DNA of 49,856 nucleotides from DASRDZ01 sp035652335 (GTDB lineage: Bacteria; Chloroflexota; Dormibacteria; Aeolococcales; Aeolococcaceae), in the NCBI GenBank assembly GCA_035652335.1, contig DASRDZ010000076.1, positions 1 to 49,856 of the forward strand. The letters are read 5' to 3'. The translations under genes were made by a program, and so were the position numbers. Below the pieces are notes generated by a model that saw only the letters and a list, made by a program, of their open reading frames with translations, did not search any database and was not told the origin of the DNA. Positions 29,508-38,365 of this stretch are shown piece by piece (position 1 is the first letter of the stretch; every line of letters begins with the position of its first letter).

Positions 29508-31835
29508 ATGGCGACCACAGCTCGCAGAGGACGCCACAGCTTGACAACCGCCGGCAACCAGTACGACCCGGACGCGTACGTCCGACTCGGACGAGCCCTC
29601 TGGGAGGGAGACGAGCACCTGCGCTCGGTCCTGGAGCTCTCCCCCATCGGGCTGGTGCTGCTCGCCCTCGACGGCCGCATCCTGCGCGTCAACGCCGCGG
29701 TGTGCGAGCTGTTCGGGCGCACCGCCGAGGAGCTGGTGACCCTGACCTGCTTCGACGTCATCGCCGAGGACGAGCGGGCGGGCAGCATGACCAACGCGGT
29801 CAACCTGCAGGTCGACGAGCTGCCCCTCTCACAGCAGGAGCGCCGCTTCATCCGGCCCGACGGCCGCGAGGCGTGGGGCCTGGTCAACACCGTGGTGGTG
29901 CGCGACGCCAACGGTGAGCCGACCGGGCTGTTCAGCCAGATCCAGGACATCACCCGCCGCAGGCAGGTGGAGGCGGAGCTGCGCGCCAGCGAGGAGCGGT
30001 TCCGCACCCTCTTCGTGCACGCGTCGGTCGGGCAGTGCCTCGTCGACATCGGCGCGCGCGCCATCACCGCGGTCAACCCCGCGCTGGCGCGGCTGCTGGG
30101 TCGCACCGAGGAGGAGATGCTCGGGGAGGCCTGGGAGACGTTCATCCATCCCGAGGACCGCGCCCCCGCCGCCAAGCAGGTCCGCGCCCTCGCCGACGGC
30201 GAGATCCCCTGCTACGAGTCGGGACAGCGCTACCTGCATCGCGACGGGCAGTGGGTGGAGACGCACACCACCGTCGCCCTGGTGCGCGACCGCGAGGGAC
30301 GCCCGCAGAGCTTCCACGTCCTCATCCAGGACGAGACCAGCCGTCTCGAAGCCGAGCAGCGCCGCCGCGAGACCGAGGCGACGCTCGCCTTCCAGGCGAC
30401 CCACGACACGCTGACCAGCCTGCCCAACCGCGCCCTGTTCGCCGACCGCATGCGCACCGCCATCAACCGCCTGCGCCGCGGACGCAACCCGCTGTCGGTG
30501 TTCTTCGTCGACCTCGACCGCTTCAAGTACATCAACGACTCGATGGGACACGGCGCAGGCGACCTGGTGCTCTTCGAGACGGCGGCGCGGCTCAGCCAGG
30601 TGATCCGTCCCGGCGACACCCTGGCCCGCTTCGGCGGCGACGAGTTCACCGTGCTCTGCGAGGACGTCGACGGCGTCGAGGGCGCCACCGCCATCGCCGA
30701 CCGCATCATCGAGGCGATCCGCGAGCCGATGGTGGTGGGCGGCCGGGAGATCTTCGTCGGCGCCAGCCTCGGCATCGCGCTCGCCAACGACCGCAGCGCG
30801 ACGCCCGAGGGCCTGCTCAGCGACGCCGACGCCGCCATGTACAGCGCCAAGGAGTCGGGCCGCGGCCGCCACCACGTCTTCGACGAGCACCTGCGCAGCG
30901 CCACGGTGCGCCGCGTCGAGATCGAGAACGGCCTGCGCCGCGCCCTGGAGAACCGCGAGTTCGTGGTCCACTACCAGCCCATCGTCTCGCTGGACACGGC
31001 GGGCGTCATCGGCGTCGAGGCGCTGGTCCGCTGGCAGCGCGCCGACGGCCATCTCTACTCCCCCGCCGAGTTCATCCCCGTCGCCGAGGACACCGGCCTG
31101 ATCAACGAGATCGGCGAGCAGGTGCTGGTCGACGCCTGCCGGCAGACCAACCGCTGGCGGCTGATGATGGACCCCGGCCGCGTCTTCCACCTCACCGTCA
31201 ACATCTCACCGCTGCAGCTGATGCGTCCCGGCTTCAGCGAGTGGGTCGGCGAGGTGCTGGAGCTGACGGGACTGCCCGCCGAGTGGCTCTGCCTGGAGAT
31301 CACAGAGAGCGCGCTGATGTCCGACACCGAGGGCGCCATCGCCGTCCTGGAGAGCATCCGCGACCTGGGGGTGCGCATCGGCATCGACGATTTCGGCACC
31401 GGCTATTCGTCGCTCAGCTACCTGCAGCGCTTCCCCGTCGACCTGGTCAAGATCGACCGCAGCTTCACCATCGCGCTCGACCGCCACAACTCGCAGGCCA
31501 ACGCCCTGGTCGGCGCCGTGGTGCACCTGGGCGCTGCCCTGGGGATGAGCATCGTCGCCGAGGGCGTGGAGAGCGAGGACCAGGCGCACATCCTGGCCAC
31601 GCTCGGCTGCGAGGCGGTGCAGGGCTTCCTCTACAGCCGCCCGCGCCCGGTGGCGGACGTCACCGCCATGGTCCTCGACGGCGTCGTCCCGGGCGCGTCG
31701 CCGGTGCACGTCCCCGCGGCGCGCCTGCTGCAGCACCGCGCCGGGCGCAGCACGGGCTCGGTGTTCGGCGACATGCGCCGTGCCCGCGACCGCGTGCGGG
31801 GCGACGGCGTCGCACTGCGGGTGGTCAACGAGTAG
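29508..31835 (+). CDS. PAS-PAS-GGDEF-EAL bifunctional cyclic di-GMP protein
   Basis: 775 residues with no membrane segment, so cytoplasmic. PAS1 about 38-150 (HLRSVLELSPIGLVLLALDGRILRVNAAVCELFGRTAEELV), PAS2 about 163-280, GGDEF about 295-455 with intact signature RFGGDEF (376-380) and an I-site RPGD five residues before it, then EAL about 470-730 with EALVRW (504-509), NISPLQL, ITESALM, IDDFGTGYSSLSYLQ and KIDRSF. Both catalytic domains look active: diguanylate cyclase with product inhibition and phosphodiesterase. The two PAS domains would decide which dominates. It lies 37 bases downstream of tfuA on the same strand, so read-through is possible, though the hairpin between suggests an independent unit. 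Confidence 0.93.
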   Translation: MATTARRGRHSLTTAGNQYDPDAYVRLGRALWEGDEHLRSVLELSPIGLVLLALDGRILRVNAAVCELFGRTAEELVTLTCFDVIAEDERAGSMTNAVNLQVDELPLSQQERRFIRPDGREAWGLVNTVVVRDANGEPTGLFSQIQDITRRRQVEAELRASEERFRTLFVHASVGQCLVDIGARAITAVNPALARLLGRTEEEMLGEAWETFIHPEDRAPAAKQVRALADGEIPCYESGQRYLHRDGQWVETHTTVALVRDREGRPQSFHVLIQDETSRLEAEQRRRETEATLAFQATHDTLTSLPNRALFADRMRTAINRLRRGRNPLSVFFVDLDRFKYINDSMGHGAGDLVLFETAARLSQVIRPGDTLARFGGDEFTVLCEDVDGVEGATAIADRIIEAIREPMVVGGREIFVGASLGIALANDRSATPEGLLSDADAAMYSAKESGRGRHHVFDEHLRSATVRRVEIENGLRRALENREFVVHYQPIVSLDTAGVIGVEALVRWQRADGHLYSPAEFIPVAEDTGLINEIGEQVLVDACRQTNRWRLMMDPGRVFHLTVNISPLQLMRPGFSEWVGEVLELTGLPAEWLCLEITESALMSDTEGAIAVLESIRDLGVRIGIDDFGTGYSSLSYLQRFPVDLVKIDRSFTIALDRHNSQANALVGAVVHLGAALGMSIVAEGVESEDQAHILATLGCEAVQGFLYSRPRPVADVTAMVLDGVVPGASPVHVPAARLLQHRAGRSTGSVFGDMRRARDRVRGDGVALRVVNE

Positions 31836-31859
31836 GTCTCGCGGCGGCGGCGCGGGATG

Positions 31860-31933
31860 TGGGCGGAGAGGGACTCGAACCCCCGGCCTTCTCGGTGTAA
31901 GCGAGACGCTCTGACCAGCTGAGCCATCCGCCC
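31860..31933 (-). tRNA. tRNA-Val (TAC)
   Basis: Minus-strand cloverleaf: acceptor GGGCGGA/TCCGCCC, D-arm GCTC...GAGC, anticodon stem TCTCG/CGAGA with loop CTTACAC (anticodon TAC), T-arm GGGGG-TTCGAGT-CCCTC (one G-U pair) and discriminator A. No CCA encoded, unlike the tRNA-Phe gene. Confidence 0.95.
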
Positions 31934-31943
31934 GAGCGCAACT

Positions 31944-32627
31944 CTACCGTGCGGCGGTGCGCTCCTCGACGCCGCCGTCGGGACGGCCGGCGACGACCAG
32001 GTCGGCCATGCCCAGGAAGAGGCCGTGGCCGACCACGCCGGGAACGCCCTCGATCTGCTCGGCGAGGCCCTCGGGGTCCTCGATGGAGCCCGAGCCGCCG
32101 TCGGCGATGAGGTTGCCGTTGTCGCTGAGCAGCGGCTGGCCGCCCGCGTCGCGGCGCAGCTCGAAGGCGAAGCCGGTGGACTCCAGCGCCGCCAGGGTGG
32201 CGGCCCAGCCGAATGGGACAACCTCGACCGGAACTCGGCCGCGCAGCCGGGGGTGCAGCTTGGCCGCGTCGACCACCACCACGAAGCGCCGGGCGGCCGC
32301 CGCCACGATCTTCTCGCGCACCAGCGCGCCGCCCGCACCCTTGATGAGGCGCAGGTCGGGATCGACCGAGTCGGCGCCGTCGACGGCCAGGTCGACGCCG
32401 GTGCGGCCCAGCTCGACCAGGGGGATGTCCAGCGCGCGCGCCTGCGCCGCGCTCTGCTCGGAGGTGGGCACGCCGCTCAGCGACATGCCCTGCCGGACCA
32501 GCTCGCCGACGGCCTCGATGAACCAGCGCGCCGTCGAGCCGGTGCCGAGGCCGAGGACCATGCCGTCCTCGACGAGCGCGGCGGCCGCCCGCCCCGCCGC
32601 CTGCTTGCCGGCCAGGGCCTCGTCCAT
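31944..32627 (-). CDS. rpiA: Ribose-5-phosphate isomerase A
   Basis: A 227-residue pentose-phosphate enzyme that interconverts ribose-5-P and ribulose-5-P. Family motifs: GMVLGLGTGSTARWFIEAVG (substrate loop), GVPTSEQSAAQA, VDLAVDGADSVDPDLRLIKGAGGALVREKIVA (catalytic Asp, Glu and Lys region) and SDNGNLIADG. ATG at 32627 used; a TTG three codons upstream is possible. TAGGCT 8 bases before the ATG suggests a leaderless mRNA. The gene ends 11 bases from tRNA-Val on the same strand, so the tRNA may be co-transcribed. Confidence 0.95.
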   Translation of the reverse strand: MDEALAGKQAAGRAAAALVEDGMVLGLGTGSTARWFIEAVGELVRQGMSLSGVPTSEQSAAQARALDIPLVELGRTGVDLAVDGADSVDPDLRLIKGAGGALVREKIVAAAARRFVVVVDAAKLHPRLRGRVPVEVVPFGWAATLAALESTGFAFELRRDAGGQPLLSDNGNLIADGGSGSIEDPEGLAEQIEGVPGVVGHGLFLGMADLVVAGRPDGGVEERTAAR

Positions 32628-32670
32628 GGCGGCCAAGCCTACAGGCGGCCGGCGGCGGCGCGCAGCGCGG

Positions 32671-33009
32671 CTAGGAGGCGATGCGGCGGCGCAGCTCGTC
32701 CAGGTCGCGGGCGGCGCCGGGAAGGGCGGGCTTGGCCTGCTCGGGACGGAGCATGTAGCGCTCCTGCTCCACGAAGATGGCCTCGATCAGCTCCGCGGGC
32801 CCGTCCTGCGGCCGGAGCAGGATGCCGTGCCGCTGCAGGGCGACGCGGATGCGGCCCGGGACCTCGGTGCCGCGCATGTTGATCTCCTCGAGCTGGGTGA
32901 GCAGCCCGTCGAGCTCGCAGAGCGCAGAACGGCGCTCGTTGCGGATCCCCTCCTCCTCGGTGGCCCACGACAACTGGTTCAAGACCCGGGTTCTGACGAT
33001 TGCTGCCAT
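32671..33009 (-). CDS. Hypothetical helical protein
   Basis: 112 residues, MAAIVRTRVLNQLSWATEEEG then EERRSAL-type charged helices (NERRSALCELDGLLTQLEEINMRG), VPGRIRVALQRHGILLRPQDGPAELIEAIFVEQERYML and a final LPGAARDLDELRRRIAS. Mostly helical and soluble, with no recognised family. The ATG at 33009 is the natural start; the frame upstream to 33093 crosses an AT-richer promoter-like segment (33050-33120). It is followed by rpiA after 43 bases on the same strand. Confidence 0.6.
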   Translation of the reverse strand: MAAIVRTRVLNQLSWATEEEGIRNERRSALCELDGLLTQLEEINMRGTEVPGRIRVALQRHGILLRPQDGPAELIEAIFVEQERYMLRPEQAKPALPGAARDLDELRRRIAS

Positions 33010-33129
33010 GTGGGGTGCTTCCCTTCCAGGACGGGGGGCCCGTCCCGTTGCTGATGTGATGTGGACCAGAATGCGACCGAACGGATGCACCATTCAAGCA
33101 AGGATGGTAAAGAGTGATGAACCCGTTGG

Positions 33130-33882
33130 CTAGAGGGGAAGAGCCAGCGGGGGTGCGGGGTGTCCCGGCGCGGCGGCCACGGCCTCCAGCAGGCGCTCGT
33201 CAGCGGGCAGGTGCACCCGCCCGAAGACGTCGGCGAGGCGCCCGGCGAGGAGCGGCGCGAGCTGCTCCGGCGTCAGGTCGGGCGACGCGCCGCAGCGCTG
33301 CAGCGAGGTGACGCCCCCGTCCTCGATCCCGCAGGCGACCACCTCGGCGAACCACCGCAGCGGCTCGTCGCCGACGTTGAGGGCGACCCCGTGCTGGGTG
33401 ACCCCTCCGCTCAGCTTCACGCCGATCGCGGCCACCTTGTCGCCGCCCGCCCAGGCACCGGTGTAGCCGGGCCGCAATCCGGCTTCCACCCCGCAGGCGG
33501 CGCACACGTCGCAGAGTGCCGTCTCCAGCGCACGGACGTAGCGCAGCACGTCACCCTGGCCCGGCACGCCGCGCACCGGGAACACCTCGGCCAGCCGCAC
33601 GATGGGATAGGCGACCAGCTGCCCCGGCCCGTGGAAGGTGACCGAGCCGCCCCTGTCGACGTCGAGGTACTCGGCGCCGAGCGCGCGCAGCCGCTCCGGG
33701 CCGCCCGGCACGTGGCGCGCCTCGCCGTTGCGCCCCATGGTGAAGACGGGCGGATGCTCCAGCAGCAGCACGCAGTCGTCGACGGCGCCGTCGCGGCGCA
33801 GCGCGGCGAGCTGCCGCTGCAGCTCCCATGCGACGGTGTACGGCACGCGGCCGAGCCACACCGAGCGCAGCGGCGCGATCAC
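33130..33882 (-). CDS. lipB: Lipoyl(octanoyl) transferase
   Basis: 250 residues. Transfers octanoate from acyl carrier protein to lipoyl domains. Motifs: LLLEHPPVFTMGRNG, GGSVTFHGPGQLVAYPIVRL, AIGVKLSGGVTQHGVALNV (catalytic Lys156) and VACGIEDGGVTSL with the acyl-enzyme Cys184. GTG start overlaps the lipA stop (GTGA), which fixes it. A long upstream frame is a shadow of lipA. With LipA this makes the lipoyl cofactor for the E2 subunit encoded at 37001-38365. Confidence 0.95.
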   Translation of the reverse strand: MIAPLRSVWLGRVPYTVAWELQRQLAALRRDGAVDDCVLLLEHPPVFTMGRNGEARHVPGGPERLRALGAEYLDVDRGGSVTFHGPGQLVAYPIVRLAEVFPVRGVPGQGDVLRYVRALETALCDVCAACGVEAGLRPGYTGAWAGGDKVAAIGVKLSGGVTQHGVALNVGDEPLRWFAEVVACGIEDGGVTSLQRCGASPDLTPEQLAPLLAGRLADVFGRVHLPADERLLEAVAAAPGHPAPPLALPL

Positions 33883-34823
33883 GGCAGGGCGGTCGCCGCC
33901 ACCGCCTGGTCGGCCGCGTGGTAGCTGCTGCGCACCAGCGGCCCGCTCTCCACGTGCGCGAAGCCCAGCGAGGTCCCGTACTCGCGCAGCTCGGCGAACT
34001 CCTCGGGCGTCCAGAAGCGGACCAGCGGGTGGTGCTTCAGCGACGGCCGCAGGTACTGGCCGATGGTGACGATCTCGATGTCGTGCGCGCGCATGTCGCG
34101 CAGCAGCGCCCTGCACTCCTCCATCGTCTCGCCGAGGCCGACCATGAAGCCGGACTTGGTGCGCGAGCGCGGCTCGATGCGCTTCGCCATCTGCAGCAAG
34201 CGCAACGACTGCGCGTAGTCGGCCTTGGGGCGCACCCGGCGGTAGAGCCGGGGCACCGTCTCCACGTTGTGGTTGAAGATCTCCGGAGCTTCTGCCATGA
34301 CTGTCCGCAACGACGCCTCGCTGCCCTGGAAGTCGGGGGTGAGCACCTCGACGGTGGTGCCTGGCGAGAGCTCGCGGATGGCGGCGATGGTGCGCGCGAA
34401 GATGCCGGCGCCGAAGTCGGGCAGGTCGTCGCGGTCGACGCTGGTCACCACCGCGTGGCGCAACGCCATGCTGCGAACCGCCTCGGCGACCCGCCGCGGC
34501 TCGTCCTCGTCGACGTCGCCACCCCGCTTGCCGCTGGTGACGGCGCAGAAGGCGCAGGCGCGGGTGCAGACGTCGCCCAGGATCATGAAGGTGGCGGTGC
34601 CGTGGCCCCAGCACTCGGCGAGGTTGGGGCAGCGCGCCTCCTCGCAGACGGTGTTGAGCTGCATGCCGTCGACGAGCTGCTTGATGCGCGCGTGGCCGTC
34701 GCCGGCGGGCAGCTTGACGGTGAGCCACGGCGGGCGGCGCTCGACCCCCTCGGGAAGGAGGCGCTGGTGGAGCGGCCTGGAGTCCGGCGCGGCCGGACGG
34801 GGGGACACGGGGATGGGCTTCAT
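33879..34823 (-). CDS. lipA: Lipoyl synthase (radical SAM)
   Basis: 314 residues. Inserts two sulfurs into octanoyl-lipoyl domains. Both iron-sulfur clusters are accounted for: auxiliary cluster Cys60, Cys65, Cys71 (VCEEARCPNLAEC) with the C-terminal Ser of RSSYHA, and radical SAM cluster Cys86, Cys90, Cys93 (CTRACAFC). Other hallmarks: TSVDRDDLPDFGA, FNHNVETVPRLYRRVRPKADY, KSGFMVGLGET and IGQYLRPSLKHHPLVRFW. TAGAGT lies 12 bases before the ATG. Divergent from pruA (99 bases). Confidence 0.97.
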   Translation of the reverse strand: MKPIPVSPRPAAPDSRPLHQRLLPEGVERRPPWLTVKLPAGDGHARIKQLVDGMQLNTVCEEARCPNLAECWGHGTATFMILGDVCTRACAFCAVTSGKRGGDVDEDEPRRVAEAVRSMALRHAVVTSVDRDDLPDFGAGIFARTIAAIRELSPGTTVEVLTPDFQGSEASLRTVMAEAPEIFNHNVETVPRLYRRVRPKADYAQSLRLLQMAKRIEPRSRTKSGFMVGLGETMEECRALLRDMRAHDIEIVTIGQYLRPSLKHHPLVRFWTPEEFAELREYGTSLGFAHVESGPLVRSSYHAADQAVAATALP

Positions 34824-34922
34824 CGCTGCTCGCCCACTCTACACTGCGACCTCCGGGCGGCAGGGAGGCGGCGGAGCCGGGCGGTTCGCCGAGGTGGCGT
34901 TGGGGCAGAATCGGGGGTGTTC

Positions 34923-36560
34923 ATGGCCCTGACCCTCCCCCTCCCCCCGCCTCGCAACGAGCCGGTGCGCAGCTACGCGCCCGGCACCCCCGACCGCGCC
35001 GCCATCCGCGCCGCGCTGCGCGACATGGTGGCCGGCGCGCCGCACCCGCTGCCCATGGTGATCGGCGGCCGGCCGGTCGAGGGCAACGGCGGCGGGCGCA
35101 TCGCCGTGAAGGCGCCGCACGACCACGCGCTGCTGCTCGGCGAGATGCCCCAGGCGTCGCCCGAGGACGTCACCGCCGCCGTTGAGGCGGCCATGGCGGC
35201 GTGGCCGGACTGGTCGCGCACGGCGTTCGAGACGCGCGCCGCCGTCTTCCTGCGTGCGGCGGATCTGCTCGCAGGGCCCTGGCGCGACCGCGTCAACGCC
35301 GCCACCATGCTCGGCCAGAGCAAGACGGTGTTCCAGGCGGAGATCGACGCGGCCTGCGAGCTCGCCGACTTCTGGCGCTGGAACGTCCGCTTCGCGGCGC
35401 AGCTCTGGCGCGACCAGCCGGTCTCGCCGCCGGGGGTGTGGAACCGCACCGAGCTGCGTCCGCTGGAAGGCTTCGTGGTGGCGATCACACCCTTCAACTT
35501 CACCTCGATCGCCGGGAACCTGCCCACGGCGCCGGCGCTGATGGGCAACGTCGTGGTCTGGAAGCCGGCGCCGACGCAGCAGCTCGCCGCCTCGGTGATC
35601 ATGGACGTGCTGGTCGCGGCGGGCCTTCCCGACGGGGTGGTCAACATGGTCACCGGGCACGGCGCAGGTGCCCTCGACGTGGCCCTGCGCGACCCACGGC
35701 TTGCCGGCGTCCACTTCACCGGCTCGACCCCGACCTTCCGTGCGCTGTGGCGGTCGATCGGCGACAACCTCGACGGCTACAGGACCTATCCGCGCCTGGT
35801 CGGGGAGACTGGCGGCAAGGATTTCGTGATCGCGCACGAGTCGGCGTCGGAGGAGGAGCTGCTGGTGGGGCTGCTGCGCGGCGCCTTCGAGTACCAGGGA
35901 CAGAAGTGCTCGGCGGCGTCGCGGGCGTACGTGCCCGAGCCGCTCTGGCGCCGGCTGCGGGGACGGCTGGCCGGCGCCACGGAGTCGCTGCCCATGGGCG
36001 ACGTATCCGACCTCTCCAACTTCATGGGTGCGGTGATCGACGAGCGCGCCTTCCGCAAGCACGAGGAGGCGCTCCTGGCAGCGCGCGGCGACCCGCACCT
36101 GCGGACCGTCGCCGGTGGCGAGGCGGACGCGTCGCAGGGCTGGTTCGTCCGCCCCACCATCTTCGAGACCGACGACCCCACCCACGACCTCATGCAGCGC
36201 GAGCTGTTCGGACCGATCCTCACCGTGTACCCGTATCCCGACGGGCGGTGGGACGAGGCGCTGCGCCTCGTCGACGAGACCTCGCCGTACGCGCTGACCG
36301 GCGCGGTGTTCGCCCGGGATCGCGGTGCGGTGGAGCAGGCGATGGCGCGGCTGCGCGACGCGGCAGGCAACTTCTACGTCAACGACAAGCCGACCGGCGC
36401 GGTGGTGGGACAGCAGCCCTTCGGCGGCGCCCGGGCCAGCGGCACCAACGACAAGGCGGGGTCGATGGCCAACCTGGCGCGCTGGGTGTCGCCGCGGGCG
36501 ATCAAGGAGACGTTCGTGCCGCCGACCGACTGGCGCTACCCGCACATGGACGCGGACTGA
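34923..36560 (+). CDS. pruA: L-glutamate gamma-semialdehyde (1-pyrroline-5-carboxylate) dehydrogenase
   Basis: 545 residues, the usual size of the P5C dehydrogenase branch of aldehyde dehydrogenases. It oxidises glutamate semialdehyde to glutamate with NAD, the second step of proline breakdown. Seen: AITPFNFTSIAGNLPTAPALMGNVVVWKPAPT (NAD site), HFTGSTPTFRALW, catalytic base Glu295 in VGETGGKDFVIAHESA, nucleophile Cys329 in YQGQKCSAASR, and QQPFGGARASGTNDKAGS near the end, all characteristic of PruA. No proline dehydrogenase gene is adjacent, so it must be elsewhere or another source of P5C is used. Confidence 0.95.
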   Translation: MALTLPLPPPRNEPVRSYAPGTPDRAAIRAALRDMVAGAPHPLPMVIGGRPVEGNGGGRIAVKAPHDHALLLGEMPQASPEDVTAAVEAAMAAWPDWSRTAFETRAAVFLRAADLLAGPWRDRVNAATMLGQSKTVFQAEIDAACELADFWRWNVRFAAQLWRDQPVSPPGVWNRTELRPLEGFVVAITPFNFTSIAGNLPTAPALMGNVVVWKPAPTQQLAASVIMDVLVAAGLPDGVVNMVTGHGAGALDVALRDPRLAGVHFTGSTPTFRALWRSIGDNLDGYRTYPRLVGETGGKDFVIAHESASEEELLVGLLRGAFEYQGQKCSAASRAYVPEPLWRRLRGRLAGATESLPMGDVSDLSNFMGAVIDERAFRKHEEALLAARGDPHLRTVAGGEADASQGWFVRPTIFETDDPTHDLMQRELFGPILTVYPYPDGRWDEALRLVDETSPYALTGAVFARDRGAVEQAMARLRDAAGNFYVNDKPTGAVVGQQPFGGARASGTNDKAGSMANLARWVSPRAIKETFVPPTDWRYPHMDAD

Positions 36561-36564
36561 GGCG

Positions 36565-36993
36565 GTGGACGTCGTCGCCGCCGTCAAGGGCAGCAACCCC
36601 ACCACCATGGGCACCGTGGCGGTGGTCGTCGTCCTCGCCTTCCTCGCCGTACTCTACTTCGCGCCGACCATCGTCGCCGTGGCCACCCACTCCCGCAACC
36701 TGGTCGCCGTCGTGCTCGTCGACACGCTGCTGGGATGGACCTTCCTCGGCTGGATCGCCGCCTGGGTCCTCTGCTTCACCGGCCGCAACGACCAGTACCC
36801 GGCCGGCTACGCCTGGCCCACCGCCGCCCCCGGCGCGCACGGCCTGTCACCCGACGGCCTCTTCTGGTGGGACGGCCTCGCCTGGCGCGACACGCGCGTG
36901 GTCGCCCCGCCGAGCGCACCGCGCAGCCCCGACGGCTACTGGTGGTGGGACGGCATGCGCTGGCGCCCGGCACCGCCGCCCCCGCCGCACTAG
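36565..36993 (+). CDS. Superinfection-immunity-like membrane protein with C-terminal WWDG repeats
   Basis: 142 residues from a GTG just after pruA; an ATG at 36607 is the alternative. Two membrane segments: VAVVVVLAFLAVLYFAPTIVAVA and VVLVDTLLGWTFLGWIAAWVLCFTG. The second matches the Imm_superinfect pattern (GWTxxGWxxAxxW) named after T4 Imm. Many chromosomal members have no phage role. The tail has two tandem motifs, SPDGLFWWDGLAWRDTR and SPDGYWWWDGMRWRPAP, like the Trp-rich DUF2510-type motif of Actinobacteria. Ends 7 bases before the convergent E2 gene. Confidence 0.75.
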   Translation: MDVVAAVKGSNPTTMGTVAVVVVLAFLAVLYFAPTIVAVATHSRNLVAVVLVDTLLGWTFLGWIAAWVLCFTGRNDQYPAGYAWPTAAPGAHGLSPDGLFWWDGLAWRDTRVVAPPSAPRSPDGYWWWDGMRWRPAPPPPPH

Positions 36994-37000
36994 CCGCAGA

Positions 37001-38365
37001 TCACCAGAGGGCGGCGGAGTCCTCGATCGACTCCAGGGTGTCCTTGACGCTGCGGAGGAAGCGGGCGGCGGCGAGGCCGTCGTTGACGCGGTGGTCGAAG
37101 GAGATGCAGAGGTTCATCATCGAGCGCACCGCGATGGCGTCGTCGTCGACGACCACCGGGCGCTTGACGATGGCGTCCATCACCAGGATCGCCGCCTGCG
37201 GCTGGTTGATGATCGCCTGCGACATCACCGTGCCCAGGGCGCCGGCGTTGTTGAGGGTGAAGGTGCCCCCCTCGACATCCTCGATGCGCAGCCGGCCGTT
37301 GCGGGCCCGCTCGGTGAGGTCGGCGGCGGCGAGGGCGAGGCCGGCCATGCTGAGGCGGTCGGCGCCCCGGATCACCGGCACCACCAGCCCGTCCTCCAAG
37401 GCGACGGCGAGGCCGAGGTTGACCTCGTTCCTGAGGACGACGCCCTCGTCGGTCCAGGTGGCGTTGAGGCTCGGGTTCTGGCGCAGGGCGGCCACAACTG
37501 CTTTGGCCACGAATGGCAGGAAGGTGAGGTCGGCGCCGTGATGGCGGCGGAAGTCCTCGCGCTGCCGGGAGCGGACGCGGGCGACGCGGGTCATGTCGAC
37601 CTCGACCATCGTCCAGGCGTGGGGCGAGGTGAGGACGCTGCGCGACATGTGCTCCGCGATGGCGCGGCGCATGGGGGTGAGGGGGAGCAGGGTGTCGCCT
37701 GCCGCCTGCGGAGCGGCCGCAGGAACGGGGCGTGGGGCCTGCGGGGGCGCAGGTGCGGCTGCCTGGGCGGTGGCCTCGGCGCGGCGGGCGGCGACGCCGC
37801 CGGGGGGTGGGGCGGCCTCGCCGGAGTCACGGCGCTGGACGTACTCGAGGACGTCCTTCTTGGTGATGCGGCCGTTGATGCCGCTGCCGCTCAGCCGGGT
37901 GAGGTCGACGGCGTGCTCGCGGGCGAGCATGCGGACGGCGGGGGTGAGGTGGAGACCGTCGGGGGCTGCCGGAGCGCCCCGTGGCGCGGGAGCGCTTGCG
38001 ACAGCGGCGGGATTCGCGGGGGTCGCCGCCGTTGCACCGGCGCCGCCCGCCGCCGGAACCTCCTGGCGGGTTCCGGCACCAACCGCTTCAGCAGGCCGAG
38101 CCTCCTCCGCCGCGGCCGCCTCCTCCGCAGCTCCCTCGATCCTGCAGATCTCGCCGCCCACCGGCACCACGGTGCCCTCGACGGCGAGATGCTCACCCAT
38201 GACGCCCGCAACGGGTGACGGGATCTCCGCGTTCACCTTGTCGGTGGTCACCTCGGCGATGGACTCGTAGCGCTCGACGGGATCGCCCGGCTGCTTGAGC
38301 CACTGCGTGATCGTCCCCTCGGTGACGGACTCGCCGAGCTGCGGCATGGCGACGGTGACGGCCAT
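37001..38365 (-). CDS. Dihydrolipoamide acyltransferase (E2) of 2-oxoacid dehydrogenase complex
   Basis: 454 residues. Lipoyl domain at 1-80 with Lys43 in EVTTDKVNAEIPSP, an Ala/Pro-rich linker, peripheral subunit-binding domain (LTPAVRMLAREHAVDLTRLSGSGINGRITKKDVLEYV), second Ala/Pro linker and catalytic domain ending in SFDHRVNDGLAAARFL (His and Asp of HxxxDG). The sequence resembles branched-chain (bkdB) more than pyruvate E2, but the substrate is not certain. Its ATG overlaps the E1 beta stop (TGATG). Last gene of the lpd-E1alpha-E1beta-E2 operon. Requires LipA and LipB, encoded 3 kb away. Confidence 0.95.
   Translation of the reverse strand: MAVTVAMPQLGESVTEGTITQWLKQPGDPVERYESIAEVTTDKVNAEIPSPVAGVMGEHLAVEGTVVPVGGEICRIEGAAEEAAAAEEARPAEAVGAGTRQEVPAAGGAGATAATPANPAAVASAPAPRGAPAAPDGLHLTPAVRMLAREHAVDLTRLSGSGINGRITKKDVLEYVQRRDSGEAAPPPGGVAARRAEATAQAAAPAPPQAPRPVPAAAPQAAGDTLLPLTPMRRAIAEHMSRSVLTSPHAWTMVEVDMTRVARVRSRQREDFRRHHGADLTFLPFVAKAVVAALRQNPSLNATWTDEGVVLRNEVNLGLAVALEDGLVVPVIRGADRLSMAGLALAAADLTERARNGRLRIEDVEGGTFTLNNAGALGTVMSQAIINQPQAAILVMDAIVKRPVVVDDDAIAVRSMMNLCISFDHRVNDGLAAARFLRSVKDTLESIEDSAALW

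Noticed and set aside
30035..31900. 621-codon frame inside the GGDEF-EAL gene
   Set aside because: Frame shadow; it ends in tRNA-Val sequence (EGLEPPAFSV is another tRNA artefact).
35201..38218. 1005-codon plus-strand frame
   Set aside because: Arg/Ala/Gly-rich shadow of pruA, the immunity-like gene and the antisense of E2. The true genes have clear family motifs in other frames.
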